From Mactromeris polynyma (lineage: Eukaryota > Mollusca > Bivalvia > Venerida > Mactridae), in assembly GCA_032209605.1 (NCBI GenBank), contig JASFXZ010000001.1, positions 20,850,256-20,914,255 on the forward strand: 64,000 nt of DNA, given 5' to 3'. This document shows, piece by piece, positions 1 to 14,615 of this stretch. The position numbers and the translations under genes are program-made. Below the pieces are notes generated by a model. It saw only the letters and a list, made by a program, of their open reading frames with translations, had not been told where the DNA came from and did no database searches. Numbering within the stretch: the first letter of the stretch is position 1; each line of letters starts with the position of its first letter.

Positions 1-239
1 CCAATCCTCTTGGACGCATTTGATTTGTGGTGTATTTCCTTGTTATATTACACACAAGTGTACATTCAAGATTAAATATTTGTTCAACCTTACGTCATGT
101 AACACTTTGTGCCTGTTCGAATGTTTAAATGCATTTTTTTTCAGTATGCAAACATGATTCATAGAAATCTCTTTGGAAGACATTTTAGAACTGATAATAA
201 TGTCTTGACTTACACTGATAGTTTAATTTCCTATTTTTA

Positions 240-510
240 TTTAAAATACACTTGTCCGAAAAAATGAGCATGTCAAATTTGGCTTGTCCGACATGGGAGG
301 CTAATTGTCAGAGAAAATTTGCTAACAGTTTTGTCACCATGTTTAAGGCATTGGTAACGCATGGTTTACGTTCGATATTTAGAATGTGCAATGCTAATAA
401 GCTGTTAAAACTAACTTGTCCTGGTATAACTTCAACTCAACTTTAGGTAGCCCACATAAGCAATTAGACTTGTCCGGGACGTCAGGCTAGTGGATTTCTG
501 GAGCCCTGCT
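240..510 (+). repeat. dispersed repeat family M, copy 1
   Basis: Shares ordered blocks with 10528-10860 and 12942-13165: ACTTGTCCG near the start, TTGTCCGACATGGGAGGCTA, CTTCAACTCAACT, then GACTTGTCCGGGACGTC and a terminal block GTGGATTTCTGGAGCCCTG. The right end is clear; the left boundary is uncertain because the TIR is worn here. Confidence 0.6.
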
Positions 511-672
511 ACTGTATGTGTACTAGTTGTAAATATGGTATTATCATTATGATTACTTGTGAGATCATGTTACTTGTACTTGTCGATGCTTTACCGCAAA
601 ATCATTGTAACTCGTTTCTGTTACCAATGCATTTACGGTAGTTTTGCGCTAAACCCTTACAGATTACAATCA

Positions 673-823
673 TACAGTGAAACCTCAATAATAAGACCAT
701 CTCATCATTAAGAATACAATTTTCAAATCCATTTTCACTGTAATGCTTTTAATTCCACCTCCGTATTAAGACCATTTCAAAACTAAGACCAGTGGGTGGT
801 CTTATTATCGAGGTTTTACTGTA
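673..823 (+). mobile_element. MITE family A, copy 1
   Basis: Flanked by TA. The left end CAGTGAAACCTCAATAATAA is inverted at the right end as TTATTATCGAGGTTTTACTG. Non-coding. The TA flanks and CAGT termini suggest mobilisation by a Tc1/mariner/pogo (Tigger-like) transposase. It lies just beyond the KLF transcript end. Confidence 0.8.
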
Positions 824-1224
824 ACATTGTTTTGTCTATTGTTTTAATACAACAGAATTTAATGACTGGTTTGTGATAACATGTTTAGTGTTGTAAGACA
901 ATTAATGTGATAATGTTTCGACCGCAGTCAAAATATGTGTGGCTTCATTAATGGACGTTTATCTTCTTCCTTGCTTATACGGATGTTTTGTTATCTGTTC
1001 GTGCAATACTGACGCAAGTATATATGAACTAAGATGACGTCTGCTGCAGTTTGCCGATCCCTTAATGTTTCATATTTGCCATTAGCAAGTCTACCAGACA
1101 TGCAACTTTTTGCATTCTATCAACGACTCTAGATAAATTAACAATTAACAACCATACAATGCTTAATAAGCATTGATTTTGTGATCCTTATACAAGTGGT
1201 ACAAGGAAATAGACGACACAAATA
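824..1224. other. intergenic, nothing recognised
   Basis: AT-rich unique-looking sequence between MITE copy 1 and the KLF 3' end. Confidence 0.5.
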
Positions 1225-2964
1225 AATTGTAAAGTTTTATAATTTTATTAACCCCATGAGATATGGGGTTTGTATGATAACTTTATAATAATATAATAGT
1301 GAATATACCAGTCTTGCTGGCTTATACAAGCATATGATCAGAAACCAGTTTCTTTATGAACAAAAATGAATTCTAAGATAAAAATTTGAAACTAAATTGA
1401 AAACGTGATAGCTACCTTAATAATGAAATGAAATTCAAACGAATAATAACTTAACAATGAGATTAAAGTGATAATTTTAGTAACTTAATTTTGATTAAAT
1501 TAACTAGATTTCGAAACTGGGTTCTGATGTTGAAAAAAGAATGTAAGATGGCACAATTTATACAAAATATCGCAATTGACTAGTACCACAGAATATTAGT
1601 ACAATATTTCAAAGTATCAAGAAAATAAAAGCACCAAACATCAACAAAAAACAATTAAATTAACACAAAAAAACAATACAAAATCAACATAACAAATCAA
1701 AGATAAACTACACAAAATTAAGCCTCATTTACATTAATTAGCTTATTAATTAATTAATTAATAATTTTCATTAAACTGATTGAAATTAAGACCAAAGCCT
1801 GCTTGGCAGAATTTAAAGCAACAGTTTGAAAAAACAAACGCAAAAACAGAAAAGCAATCGGAGAATAAAGTCTAAAATAGCTACATAAAGATTTACTCTG
1901 GTTAAATATAGTTGTTAATTTGTGAAACTAATCTACTAATAGAAATATGCACGTGAATACACGTGAAACATGATATGACCATAGATTGGTCTACAACTCC
2001 TGAAACGGGTCAATTGAATTCTAACGACATTTTCTGAACACACATAATTGCACAAAATATCTTGTTGGTTTGATTTTGATGGCTGAAATAATGAACTTGA
2101 TGGTCTAACACCAGAGCTAATTTCACATCAATATATGTAAGTTTGTTTTTTTTGGCAAAAAATAAATATACAGCACTTGTTGCTATGCAAGCAGATCTAT
2201 GAATATACTATAATATCAAGATAAAATATTAAAGCATAGAAAAATAAAAAAAGAGCACTTAATATTTTTTAGCACAAAATTCACATTTAAATGGTGAAAG
2301 ATATGTGCAGTCGTGTTTTTTTTATAAATTTGTAATATCATTTGCAATACAAAAATATGATACACATATTCTATAATATCTATAAACAAACGTAAAACAG
2401 TTTGTGATCAAAGCTTCGGCAGTTTCAACAATATCTATTTGATTTAAATCATAAAATATAACAACATCTCAACATCAACCAACATTCGCATGACCTGTGA
2501 CAATGATTTACGTATCGAGAATTTAGTGCAAGACTGATTGTAGTTCACGTTTTGTCGGAGAAGCTACAACTGTTTTGCACCAAACCTGCGATACATCTTG
2601 GTCTCAATACACTAACAATGTATTTGGAATAAAAATGTACACCTCTACACCTCCCTATGTGGGCCACTTGGGGCGACCAGCGCCCTCTATTGGTTCCCAC
2701 TGGGTAGACCTTGCAACAAAAATGCTGAACCAGCCAGCCAACAGATACCTTCTGTAGCTACAAAATTGAAGGTTTTTCCAATACATGAACATGTGAAAAT
2801 GGTTAACAAGATAAAACCTCAAATTATTATTTAACAACAATTTATAGTCTTAAAAACCATCTGTCCATATGGATAAAACACCAACAAATCTACCCCAGCG
2901 TCAAAACGATACTGACTTCATGATTTGCTGATCTGAATGTCTCAGACGCTTACAGGAAAACAGT
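1225..2964 (-). other. 3' untranslated region of the KLF gene
   Basis: AT-rich sequence following the stop codon (2967-2965), strongly T-biased on the transcribed strand. It has several ATTTA-like pentamers and no open frame of note. The proposed end rests on the AATAAA at 1249-1244, so the extent is an inference. A short TTAA repeat lies at about 1741-1762. Confidence 0.55.
1244..1249 (-). terminator. candidate KLF polyadenylation signal AATAAA
   Basis: TTTATT on the plus strand, i.e. AATAAA on the minus strand, followed within about 25 nt by a T/GT-rich stretch (TTTGTGTCG). That is the usual arrangement of signal, cleavage site and downstream element. Earlier, weaker signals could also be used. 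Confidence 0.5.
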
Positions 2965-5050
<2,086 letters not shown>

Positions 5051-5284
5051 TGTTTCAGTCAATATACTTCGATGTCAAATATAAACAATAAAAACCTAAA
5101 TCAGTTGTAGACAGTTTGCATAAGTTAAGTTAGTCAGAGAAATTCAAACATGTGTCTGCTCACTAGGCAATTCTATTACAAATTGAGTAAATGAACAGTG
5201 TACATTATAATAACACAGTAAATTGCAAGTCCGACAATGTACATGTCATATTTCACAGCGCTCAGCCAATCAGCGAGCGCCAGT

Positions 5285-5292
5285 TATTTATA
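5285..5292 (-). promoter_or_regulatory. candidate KLF TATA box
   Basis: TATAAATA on the minus strand. A start site about 30 nt downstream (near 5255-5260) would give a 5'UTR of about 205 nt before the ATG at 5050. An AGCCAATCAG (CCAAT-type) motif lies close by at 5263-5272, but on the downstream side for this gene, so it may instead be a start-site-proximal element. Confidence 0.4.
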
Positions 5293-5299
5293 GATCGTA

Positions 5300-5868
5300 T
5301 ATATATTGAGTTGTACATACAGGTAGTATTCAGTATAGCTCAGGACACAGCAACGTTGAGTGGGAAACAAAATACCGCCAAACGATTACTCATTTATTTC
5401 TCGCACGTATTAATGACTTGTCGGTTTTTGCTTGCATGATTACCATGTAAACATATACAAACTGATGTAATTTATACATAACAACATAACCGAAAGTCGT
5501 GGCCACAGAATTATAAATTTAGGACGAATTTTCCAGGAGATTAAAATCTAGAATACGGTTAGATGTAAACTTGAGATTGTATTTCCAAATAATTCATTTA
5601 TAGTATCAGTTTATAAAATACAGCTGAGGGAAGGTTGATTTGTCATACAGCTGTTCTAATTATTCTATCAAATTCTTTGAAGATCATGGGTCATTAAGAT
5701 AAACAGGGTGCACTCCTGATCAGAGTGTTCGCTTTATATTGAGTATAGTTATGTACATTGCACTGAACAATAAAAATCAGGACATATGAAGTTAAATAAC
5801 AATTGCTATCCGAACAACTATCACACTTCCCCACAATTTCTCGCGGAAATATTTACTCGTAGTAACAG
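5300..5868. other. KLF upstream region
   Basis: No repeat or open frame recognised. Probably includes promoter-proximal sequence of the KLF gene. Confidence 0.4.
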
Positions 5869-5992
5869 CAGGGCCGTAAATTACATGAAGGCATGTAGGC
5901 AGTTGCCTCCTATTGCGGGCTGAAAAAAATATCATTTTTTGTCTAAAAAGGGTCCAAAATTTTTTTTCCAGGGGAGGCAATTTACGGCCCTG
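5869..5992. mobile_element. short TIR element (CAGGGCCGTAAATT ends)
   Basis: A 124-bp non-coding element with a 14-bp perfect terminal inverted repeat, CAGGGCCGTAAATT / AATTTACGGCCCTG. It is flanked on both sides by AACAG, a likely 5-bp target duplication. CAGGG termini are typical of hAT-like elements; the superfamily is an inference. Confidence 0.75.
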
Positions 5993-8346
5993 AACAGATC
6001 CGTATACATGTATACATGTACATTACACATATCATATTCGTTGCATAAGCTACAGAATTTAATTTTTAATTCCGTGTAAAATCTAATTATTTTACTCATC
6101 ATGATAATCGTACATATATATGTACGATTTTGCGGTACGAATAAATACATAAATTCTTAGTAGTTCGTACAACAGGTGCGATAGTTGATGAATGAATTAT
6201 TACTTATTGCTAATGCGGAAATAAATTCTAGTACGGTCAAGTTGTATTTTATTCTTCTAATTAATTGTCAATTACGCAGACTCACTAATTAGCCATTATG
6301 TTGTAAGAACAATTAATTCATACATTTCGCGTTGATCATTTGAAATAAGTGTAGTGTGTTAAGTATGCAATTTTGCAACGTATGCAGTTTTTCATAAACT
6401 TGTGGTCAAATTAAACGCACAGTGTGGACATTATCATATTATTACTCATAATTAAAACTCGTCCATTCATTCATTTGTACAAATAACATATTCGAATACT
6501 TCAGGATATTCGCAAGCAGCTCGGACGTATTTAGGATGAAATAGTGATGATTCTGTCCAAATGATGAACGAGTCATCAAATTTTGATTAACACGAAGTAC
6601 ATACATTTTTGTAATTATATTTTTACAAGAGACCGTCATTTATAATAAAAGTTGTTTTCTGTATTTTACATTCTACACCCCCGTATTGTTTTTAACTCCA
6701 GTATTGGACAAAAAATGATTTGTAAAATATTTGAGAATGACTACCCAAAATTTCGCGTCTTACTATAGTACTATGACGGGGTTATAAACTAGTACAACTT
6801 ACTCAAAAAGATTAGAAGAAAATTTTCCATAAAATTAATATTTGAATAATCAGGTCACGGGGTCAAGAATTTCAAAATTCAGGATGGTTGTCTAATAGTC
6901 ACATTTCAGCAAAAATATTTCAATATAATATCATGTAAAGAACTCGTGTATTTGTTCAAAGAAAAACTTGAAATGCCGTAATTGTCCTTCATAAAATGTC
7001 ATGAAAAATAGTAAAAATGTCATGAAATAATCCAATATTTACATTAAATTGTGTACTTGCATTACATATGAGATTGTTTTATCTTGCTGTCGTCTCTCTC
7101 TCAGAAACGCGTTCCGTACATCATTGTCAATGTAGTACAGAGATTAGAGTCAGAAAATGCTAATTAAGTTATCAGTAAATTGTCGAGATTCATAACAAAC
7201 GATGTTAATTTCACTAGAGAATCATGATTACAGCGAGTATTGGGTTGTAACTAGCACAGTGAACAGTATATGAGGATTTTTACGATGTGCATTAAATTCC
7301 TATTTAATCACCGTGTTGCTAATCCGCAAATCTGCTGAACAATCAAGAATCTGTGTTGTTTGTAATCCCTGAGTTTGTTACCAACGCAACAAATTCTTAT
7401 TATCTGGAAACCATACTTACCAACGAAAGCAGATTCGTTACAAATGGTTACTTCAGCTTGTTACTCAAATGCTAACGTCGTTCATACGCGTCTTGTGATC
7501 ATTTTAGCTGCTTAAATGTCTGACAGACAGACACGCCACTTAGGTTCATCATCGTCATCAGTAATCGGAGCACTCAGACTGAGTATTCTCGCGATATGGA
7601 TACAATACTGGGCACACGCGGCAGTCGGAAGAACTTTTCACAGACTTCTATGAATTCCTGGGACGTCAGCTTTCAAATAAATTTCCAAAAGTCATGCACA
7701 TAATTGAGAATCATTTTCGAATATTATTAATCGTATGTTTTAATTCCTGTTGTCAATTCTGTGTAATTTATATCCAATCGTAAATTCGGTTAATCAGTAT
7801 TCGATAGTTAATCCAGTTAGCAGCATATGATGATGATTATCATCTAAGTTGAAGTATCGATGAATTGCTTAATTGGTAAAACACGAGCCAGAAACATCTT
7901 GAAAATAAACACACACAGGCAGGCATCTGAATTGAAGTCAAAATGTAAATGATCATTATAAATCTATTAGTGAAATCCGAAGTGTTAAATATGCATGACA
8001 AAATCAGTTGCATTTTCAATGATCGATAGATGGATGTAGACTCAATACATTGATCACATGACGTAATTATTCTGATTTGAAATAACATACATGTGCATAC
8101 AGAACAGTATGTAAGTGCCGACTAACTTAAAATATATGAAAAAGTCTAGTTTTGCTATGCATTTTTCTGTATTTTGGAGTTTAACGTGTTTTCCAACAGT
8201 ATAGTGTATCTATCAATATTTTGGCCAGGGTATGAAAGGCGGATTGACTCAAGGGAATTAGATAATTTGTCTTTTTTCGGGTCTAATTCCTCATCCTAGA
8301 GCCATGCATTTTGTCTAAATCCCCACAGTGGGAGATGCTAATTTCC
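5993..8346. other. intergenic, with one perfect palindrome
   Basis: AT-rich, with no gene or dispersed repeat recognised. The only clear structure is the 24-bp palindrome at 6106-6129. Short open frames look like chance. Confidence 0.5.
6106..6129. repeat. 24-bp perfect palindrome
   Basis: AATCGTACATAT joined to its exact reverse complement, with no spacer. It may form a cruciform or be a binding site; no known motif is assigned. Confidence 0.8.
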
Positions 8347-8780
8347 GTTCGTTCGTTCGTTCGTTCGTTCGTTCGTTCGTTCGTTCGTTCGTTCGTTCGT
8401 TCGTTCGTTCGTTCGTTCGTTCGTTCGTTCGTTCGTTCGTTCGTTCGTTCGTTCGTTCGTTCGTTCGTTCGTTCGTTCGTTCGTTCGTTCGTTCGTTCGT
8501 TCGTTCGTTCGTTCGTTCGTTCGTTCGTTCGTTCGTTCGTTCGTTCGTTCGTTCGTTCGTTCGTTCGTTCGTTCGTTCGTTCGTTCGTTCGTTCGTTCGT
8601 TCGTTCGTTCGTTCGTTCGTTCGTTCGTTCGTTCGTTCGTTCGTTCGTTCGTTCGTTCGTTCGTTCGTTCGTTCGTTCGTTCGTTCGTTCGTTCGTTCGT
8701 TCGTTCGTTCGTTCGTTCGTTCGTTCGTTCGTTCGTTCGTTCGTTCGTTCGTTCGTTCGTTCGTTCGTTCGTTCGTTCGT
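8347..8780. repeat. (GTTC)n microsatellite, about 108 copies
   Basis: 434 bp of uninterrupted GTTC. Three tetramer phases on each strand lack stop codons, giving spurious FVRS and NERT poly-peptide frames; these are not genes. The absence of any interruption suggests recent expansion, or an assembly-limited length. Confidence 0.98.
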
Positions 8781-10527
8781 GGAAACATGTACATTGCATA
8801 TAGTTCAAAAGTAATAGTTGCCTGAAATTTGAACGTTGTCCATTTTTAAAGATTAATTTAATTAGGTCAAAGGGTCATCTACTTAGTAAATAAATATGCC
8901 ATTCACGTCTTTATAACTAGTAATGTTCACACCCTGCTCCTTACAATAGTACGACATATACATGTATATTTATCGCTCGATCTCCAGTTTAAAATGATGC
9001 TCATTTTCACACGATGTTGTTGATTATTTAGCCAAATAATCACTAAAAATCAATTGTCTTCTTCCGTCATTAATGGAAGAGTTCATAAGTTTCCCATCAC
9101 CAGTCGAAATGAGGTAATATATTTCATGTTTCTGACTTCCTAGTATGTATATAAATAACACCAACATCCGAGATCACGCCACTCGCTCGTAAACAATTCG
9201 AATTGTAAATAACTGAAATTTTATTAATCATTAAAATGTATCAATAATAAATGTACGAGGGGAGGGGGCTTCAAAAAGTTGCAATAGAAACGTCATAACT
9301 TTTAGACAGAGCATTGCTCATACACTGTATTTAATATATACATACACATGATATTCAATATTTTGCCTGTAATTAAGGAAAATATTGACTTATAAAGTAT
9401 TTGTTTCCTGTCTTCCGCTGTTACTTTGTAATGTAACTTTGTAAATTGGAGTATGTATTCGTACCATTATTTTGTTTGTTATATTTTTTTAAATCAAGGT
9501 AGGTAGGGGAAGAGCAAATGGCATTTAACAAAAATTGACCTGTATTAATTGCGAGGTTTAAAGCTTGTATATGAAATAGAACAATATGATTGTACAAAAT
9601 TAATGATAGTTTAATAAAAGTTATGTATAAGTTGAAATTTACCGTTTTTGACTATATTTTCAAACAAGACCATCATTTATAGAACAGAACAGAACATAAA
9701 GTATATTATTGACATAAGCAATTACAGCTCTTCGTCATAAACAAATATGTACGCATCAACATGTGATGCGGAAAATAAATATATTATATTAATTAATAAC
9801 ATCAATTAAATAGTTATATTGCTGTTCTTATCTATTACAATGTACAAAGTATTTCATACATAAATATGAATATTACTAGTGATAGTATAAACAGATGATA
9901 ACAAAACAAACGTAATGGGAATTAACTCAATTAATTCTAACATTAACTTTGACATTTCTCTGTTAAGTGCGTGTTTAGAGAGAATAAGGCCAAGTGATAT
10001 ATTATTATTTTTAATTTGATAGAAGTATTTCTAAAAATTTAAACAATAGAATAAATTATTAATTTGAGTAATTCTGTGAATCTTTCTCACAAGACACAAG
10101 CTTCAATATACTTTGCATAGCTTTGCCGTTCAAAAGTTTTTTTATAGCATAAAATACAAAACTTATCTTATTGCGGCATATTGGCTTCTTGTTTCGTATA
10201 CGTGAGGTAAAAGACTGATATGGTAGCATGTGGGGAACCAGACAATATATCTATATAATGTGGAAGGTTTGTAGTAATACAAGTGAGAGGAACCAGACAG
10301 GATATCTATATAATGTGAAGGGTTCAAATTTTACATTCCTTCATGAACCCGACTGTTTCCTGATTGTGAAGTCTGTGTCATGTCTGCTGTTACCGAAGTA
10401 ACACCTGTTTACGTTGATTTCATTGAACAAGTTTACGTTGTGTATGTATCTCAAATTGATCAAAATGTCAAAGGTGACATAATAGAAAGGTCTGAAGCTA
10501 GAATAGTAAGGTAATGAAGTTACATTG
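8781..10527. other. intergenic
   Basis: AT-rich, no gene seen. A partial tandem duplication lies at 10233-10323. Confidence 0.5.
10233..10323 (+). repeat. imperfect tandem duplication, about 56 bp spacing
   Basis: GGAACCAGACAATATATCTA and GGAACCAGACAGGATATCTA each lead into TATAATGTG-AAGG. Two copies only. Confidence 0.7.
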
Positions 10528-10860
10528 GCAGGGCTCTTGATTTTTTTTCAAAGACACTTGTCCCGGACTAATGGAAATGTATATTTGAATTGTCCGACAT
10601 AGGAAGCTAGTTGTCCGAGAATATCGGTCCATTTAGTAACAAATAGACATACATAATGATAGATCATCAATCTAAAATTAATAATCAAATGTATGAGTTT
10701 GTGGGATTCTAAGGTTTGACTTACAACTGAACAATTGCTGATGTTGGTTAGCTTTAAAAACAGACTTGTTCGTGACTAACTTCAACTCAACTGTTGGTAG
10801 CCCGATTCAGCATTTGACTAGTCCATGACGTCTGGCTAGCGGATTTCTAGAGCCCCTGCT
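10528..10860 (+). repeat. dispersed repeat family M, copy 2
   Basis: The best-preserved copy. It starts GCAGGGCTCTTGATTTTTTT and ends GGATTTCTAGAGCCCCTGC, so the ends form a short inverted repeat around AGGGCTCTAGA. Internal blocks TTGTCCGACATAGGAAGCTA and ACTTCAACTCAACTGTTGGT match copies 1 and 3. Non-coding, so MITE-like. Confidence 0.7.
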
Positions 10861-10979
10861 CAATGAGCTATAGGGGTATGTTAATACAATGATGCTGTGA
10901 CTTCTCTCATCAATTTCCGAACATGAAGACATTTTGACGGAGGTAAGTGAACACCCCCTCCCCTCTTTGCCTCAGCGTC

Positions 10980-11070
10980 ACAACGAGACTTCCTCTCCTT
11001 TAGGCCCGGGCGCTCTGAAAATGTACCGGCAGTGGAATCAAAGCACTGTATGGAAGCATTAATGAGACTG
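10980..11070 (+). mobile_element. SINE fragment (family E)
   Basis: CTCTCCTTTAGGCCCGGGCG followed by CCGGCAGTGGAATCAAAGCA-CTGTATGGAAGCA matches 14195-14275 and the fuller copy at 34030-34390, which has a tRNA-like head. Truncated. Confidence 0.55.
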
Positions 11071-12941
11071 AAAATGTGAAATTTTAAGTATGCAGGAAAA
11101 TATCAATATAACATAGCTGTGCTGACGTAGACCTGACATAATCCTAAGCGAAATATACACCAATGCAACCTGAGTCAAAGTACCCTATAAATAGAATATG
11201 ACTATTACTCCTTTCTCATTAAATGTTGAGCAAAATTGTAACCAACGGTTAACAGAAACAAACTGTAAAAACAAATCACGCCACATTTTGATATCTACGG
11301 GTTTCCCCCGCTCCCGACATCGCCCCCGCCGGAACCTGCACGCCGCCTTAGAGAGATAATTGAAATTCGTGATATCGCGCCACTTAGCCAGCAAATGCTA
11401 GCTGAACAGTTAAATCCCATTTTGTACCGTACAATTTTAAACTCGCCGTATTAATCAATTCTTATTATATACACAATGAGTACGTTTAAAAATGTATAAC
11501 CAAACAAAACATTTTGACACGACTGGGTTTGTCCAAAGTACAAAACTGGAATCGAATAACCTACCTATACTTTGCATTTGCTTTACAATTTAAGTTTTGA
11601 CAACTTTCTTCCCAGTTATTTTATCAAAACTGATTATCATATTTGAATTATGCTCCAAAAAGCGTCTGAAAGGGGTCAACACAGTTTAATGTCTGTTACC
11701 TGAAACGAATGCAATTTTATGCGAACAATCGCAACTGTTTTGCTCCGCAAAAAACGCCAAGAAGTTTAACCCCGATGTAATAAGTTAATTTCGTATCTTG
11801 ATTTCCCGTGATTTCTAAATTTAGCGCCTATAAATACGAGAGTTAGCCTGGTGATGTCGAGCAGACGAGAAGTATTCGTAGCGGGACGAACATCCTTCTG
11901 TAAACGTTATACTTTACGTACAGGTTTAATATATTTTGTGTATATAACATAGCCTGGTAAAATATAAGTCTATAGTATGTCTAGATAGCTTTATAAAAGT
12001 CAACGAGTTCTGAATTAACCTTACAAAGAAATTATACATCATTCGTGGTCAATCTAGCGTTATAATTTACGTAACAACTTAAGTAATACCCATTTGTAGA
12101 GAAAAAAAAAATCATTAATTAACCTTGCTTTAAATTGTCTACTTAGTTTGTGGCCCAAGAAGTGCGTTTTAAATTAAGCCGTCAAAGTTAGCGTTGTTGA
12201 ATTGTGATAAATATGAACCGAACGGTTTATTTATAAAAATCTGATAAATTTATTTACCTAACTAAAACCCGAACAAAGGTCAAATTGCAATTTAATAGAT
12301 TTTTTTTAAAAAGCATTTAAATTGTAACATTTTCAATAGAGAAATGCGTCATAAGCGTATTTTGATACAGAAAATTGGTCGGGCTGTCGTCAGATGTAAT
12401 AATGAACACAAATTACGACGCAATAGTATCCTTCTTATTTAGTACATACACCCAAACTTTGAATTTATTAAAGAAATAAGGAAATTATAGGGACAAATTC
12501 CGTCATGGTTACCCGGAAATCACGTGATTAAAGTTTCATTTTATTCAATTAATTTTCAAAAATGTGCCCACTCCCGATTGCTCTGTTAAAATATAGAACA
12601 AATAGGAGAATGCGTGAGTATACGCGTTTCGTGCTCAGATGACAGGATTTCGTAAATTTTCGACGTTTGTCACGTAATTGGAAAAAAAATATTGAAAGCG
12701 CGTGAGAATTTTGAAATCTTGCGATACGACAATTCAGCTAGTTAACGACACCTCAATGTGTTGTACCGTTTGAACCCAGTTTTATTCCATTCATCCCACA
12801 CATTAACAGTTAGTTCCTCATTAGTTAGCGATGTTTAAATCGAGAATGTTCTGTTTGGGAGGTGATAATTAGGGGCTATACCTCCCACGAACCTTCTAGG
12901 ATGATTTACTGACCTAATGCACGAAAAAAAGTCGCCAAACT
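11071..12941. other. intergenic with one promoter-like block
   Basis: No coding sequence recognised. A TATA-containing block is described separately at 11829-11924. A run of A lies near 12101. Confidence 0.45.
11829..11924 (+). promoter_or_regulatory. candidate core promoter and first non-coding exon
   Basis: TATAAATA (11829-11836) lies in a GC-richer local context (GCGCCTATAAATACGAG). About 30 nt downstream begins GTCGAGCAGACGAGAAG, and a possible splice donor TACAG|GTTTAA follows at 11922-11924. No long frame is attached, so this would be a 5'UTR exon or a non-coding RNA. Weak evidence, based on motif spacing only. Confidence 0.25.
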
Positions 12942-13165
12942 TGCAGGGCTTTAGACTTTTTCTTTCAATACAGTTGCCATGGACTAGTGTACATGTTTAT
13001 TTTGACTTGTCCGAAATTGGAGGCTAGTTGTACGGACACAGAACAGGGTATATAAGTGTGCATAACGGAGTTGTCCTGAACTAAGCCCAAACACAACTGG
13101 TGGTTGCCCGAATCAGCAAATAGTCTTGTCCGGGACGTCGGGCTAGTGGATTTCTAGAGCCCTAG
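12942..13165 (+). repeat. dispersed repeat family M, copy 3
   Basis: Starts GCAGGGCTTTAGACTTTTTC and ends TGGATTTCTAGAGCCCTAG, with internal GACTTGTCCGAAATTGGAGG and CTTGTCCGGGACGTCGGGCT. Shorter than copy 2 through internal loss. Confidence 0.7.
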
Positions 13166-14194
13166 CCAAGTCATCTCGACTGCTCCGGAAATTGAAATCC
13201 TTAAAAGACAACCGGCGCCAAATGCTTGGTAGCTTTCACTTGACGAACTTGCTGACGAATCGGGCGACAAGGAAATGTTTCATATATGATTTCTTCGAAA
13301 ATAAAATAAAAATTCTGAGTATTTTATGAATCCTTCATTACTATACCGATTATTGAACGTTGTCATTTATCATTGGGCCGAAAGAATACCACGTGCCCAG
13401 ACTTGGCCTCAAAGCGATTACATCTGATCTTTAGACATGTCCTTTGTGAATTTGCTGAATTATCAAGATTTCACAAGACTGCGTTGTCAGAACTGATACC
13501 ATTTTTTTCAGTGTCATATGAACAATATTTACTATTCACACACAAAAATGCAAATGCATGAAAAAAATCTAGGTACTTAATGCGGTTCACCTGTACCGTA
13601 TAAATAGCCATGTTCCAATTTTAGACTAAATTTATTAAGAGTGCAGTTTTACAGCAGCGCGTGTCGTCTGTGCACTAAATGAAATTAATTAGTTGCGTAA
13701 CCAGCATTAATTAATTTCGTATTTTATTATTTAGTTCATTAAGTACACCATGTCGAGTTAGTTTTCCGTTTTGACATGCATGCGCCCGTCTGAACGCGAC
13801 GTTGTGGAGCAGACAGGCGATTCTTGCGTTACTGCGTTACTGTTCCATGTGGTAAATCTAATTAAAGACCTGTCTGTAATATCTTGTCTATTGTTGATTG
13901 ACATTTGAAATCGCATCGCGTGTTTATTGCACGTATTGGTCTTCCGAATATACTTCACGATGGCGGAAATATTGCTTCTCTTGTTTACGTCAAATTGTCG
14001 GAACACTGAAGTCATACGAACGTATTAATCGGACGAACGCTTGATTTAAATTCCAAATGTAATCATTAAAAATATCTTCTAGAAAATGGCGTATTACTTA
14101 TTAGAGTCTTGTTGGTCGTATATAATGTTATTGTCAATATTCAAACACTAGAATTACTTCGTTCAAGAGCCATGTGATACTCTTATTACTGTAT
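13166..14194. other. intergenic, nothing recognised
   Basis: AT-rich, with no supported gene or repeat. Confidence 0.45.
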
Positions 14195-14290
14195 TACTAT
14201 CGGGCGCTTCTTCCGGTACCGGTATATGGCAGTGGAATCAAAGTGCTGTATGGCAGCATAGTCGTAGGATTGCAGACCAGTGCAGTGTTT
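14195..14290 (+). mobile_element. SINE fragment (family E), copy 2
   Basis: ATCGGGCGCTTCTTCCGGTA and GGCAGTGGAATCAAAGTGCT-GTATGGCAGCA match 10980-11070 and 34060-34160. The copy is cut short where family D begins at about 14300. Confidence 0.55.
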
Positions 14291-14299
14291 TCGACAAAC

Positions 14300-14615
14300 T
14301 GTTTTATGAAAAGATGGTCGACGCAATTTGAAGGTTAAACTTTGTTGTGCAACATAAAACATGTCGAGATGTTACGATTGCTTATCACTCCAGATCCAAA
14401 AGGGATTTCGGTAAATTCACAGAAATGGAGTGGATTTCGGTAAGGTAACGTACCCTTTATCGAAATGTTAACCAATCCGCGTCAAGGTTACAAACGTTGT
14501 TCGTTTGAAGAAAAATTGCCTTTGTGGTTAACGAACTATTTGATTAGTTTACACAACACTGATATGCAAATAGCAAAACCATGCAAGTACGGCTGCGCCG
14601 AAAAGTTCTCTGTTC
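14300..14615 (+). repeat. dispersed repeat family D, copy 1
   Basis: About 315 bp, matching 36830-37130 and 40610-40920 (same strand) and 58905-59240 (opposite). Shared blocks in order: GCAATTTGAAGGTTAA, GAGATGTTACGATTGCT, CAGATCCAAAAGGGATTTCG, CAATCCGCGTCAAGGTTACA, TTTACACAACACTGATATGC, CGGCTGCGCCGAAAA. It has an internal small hairpin ATTTCGGTAA/TTCACCGAAAT in sister copies. No transposase and no clear TIR; class unknown. Confidence 0.75.

Noticed and set aside
8311..8825. Four long frames (FVRS and NERT polymers) over the GTTC array
   Set aside because: A tetramer without stop codons in several phases; no independent coding signal.
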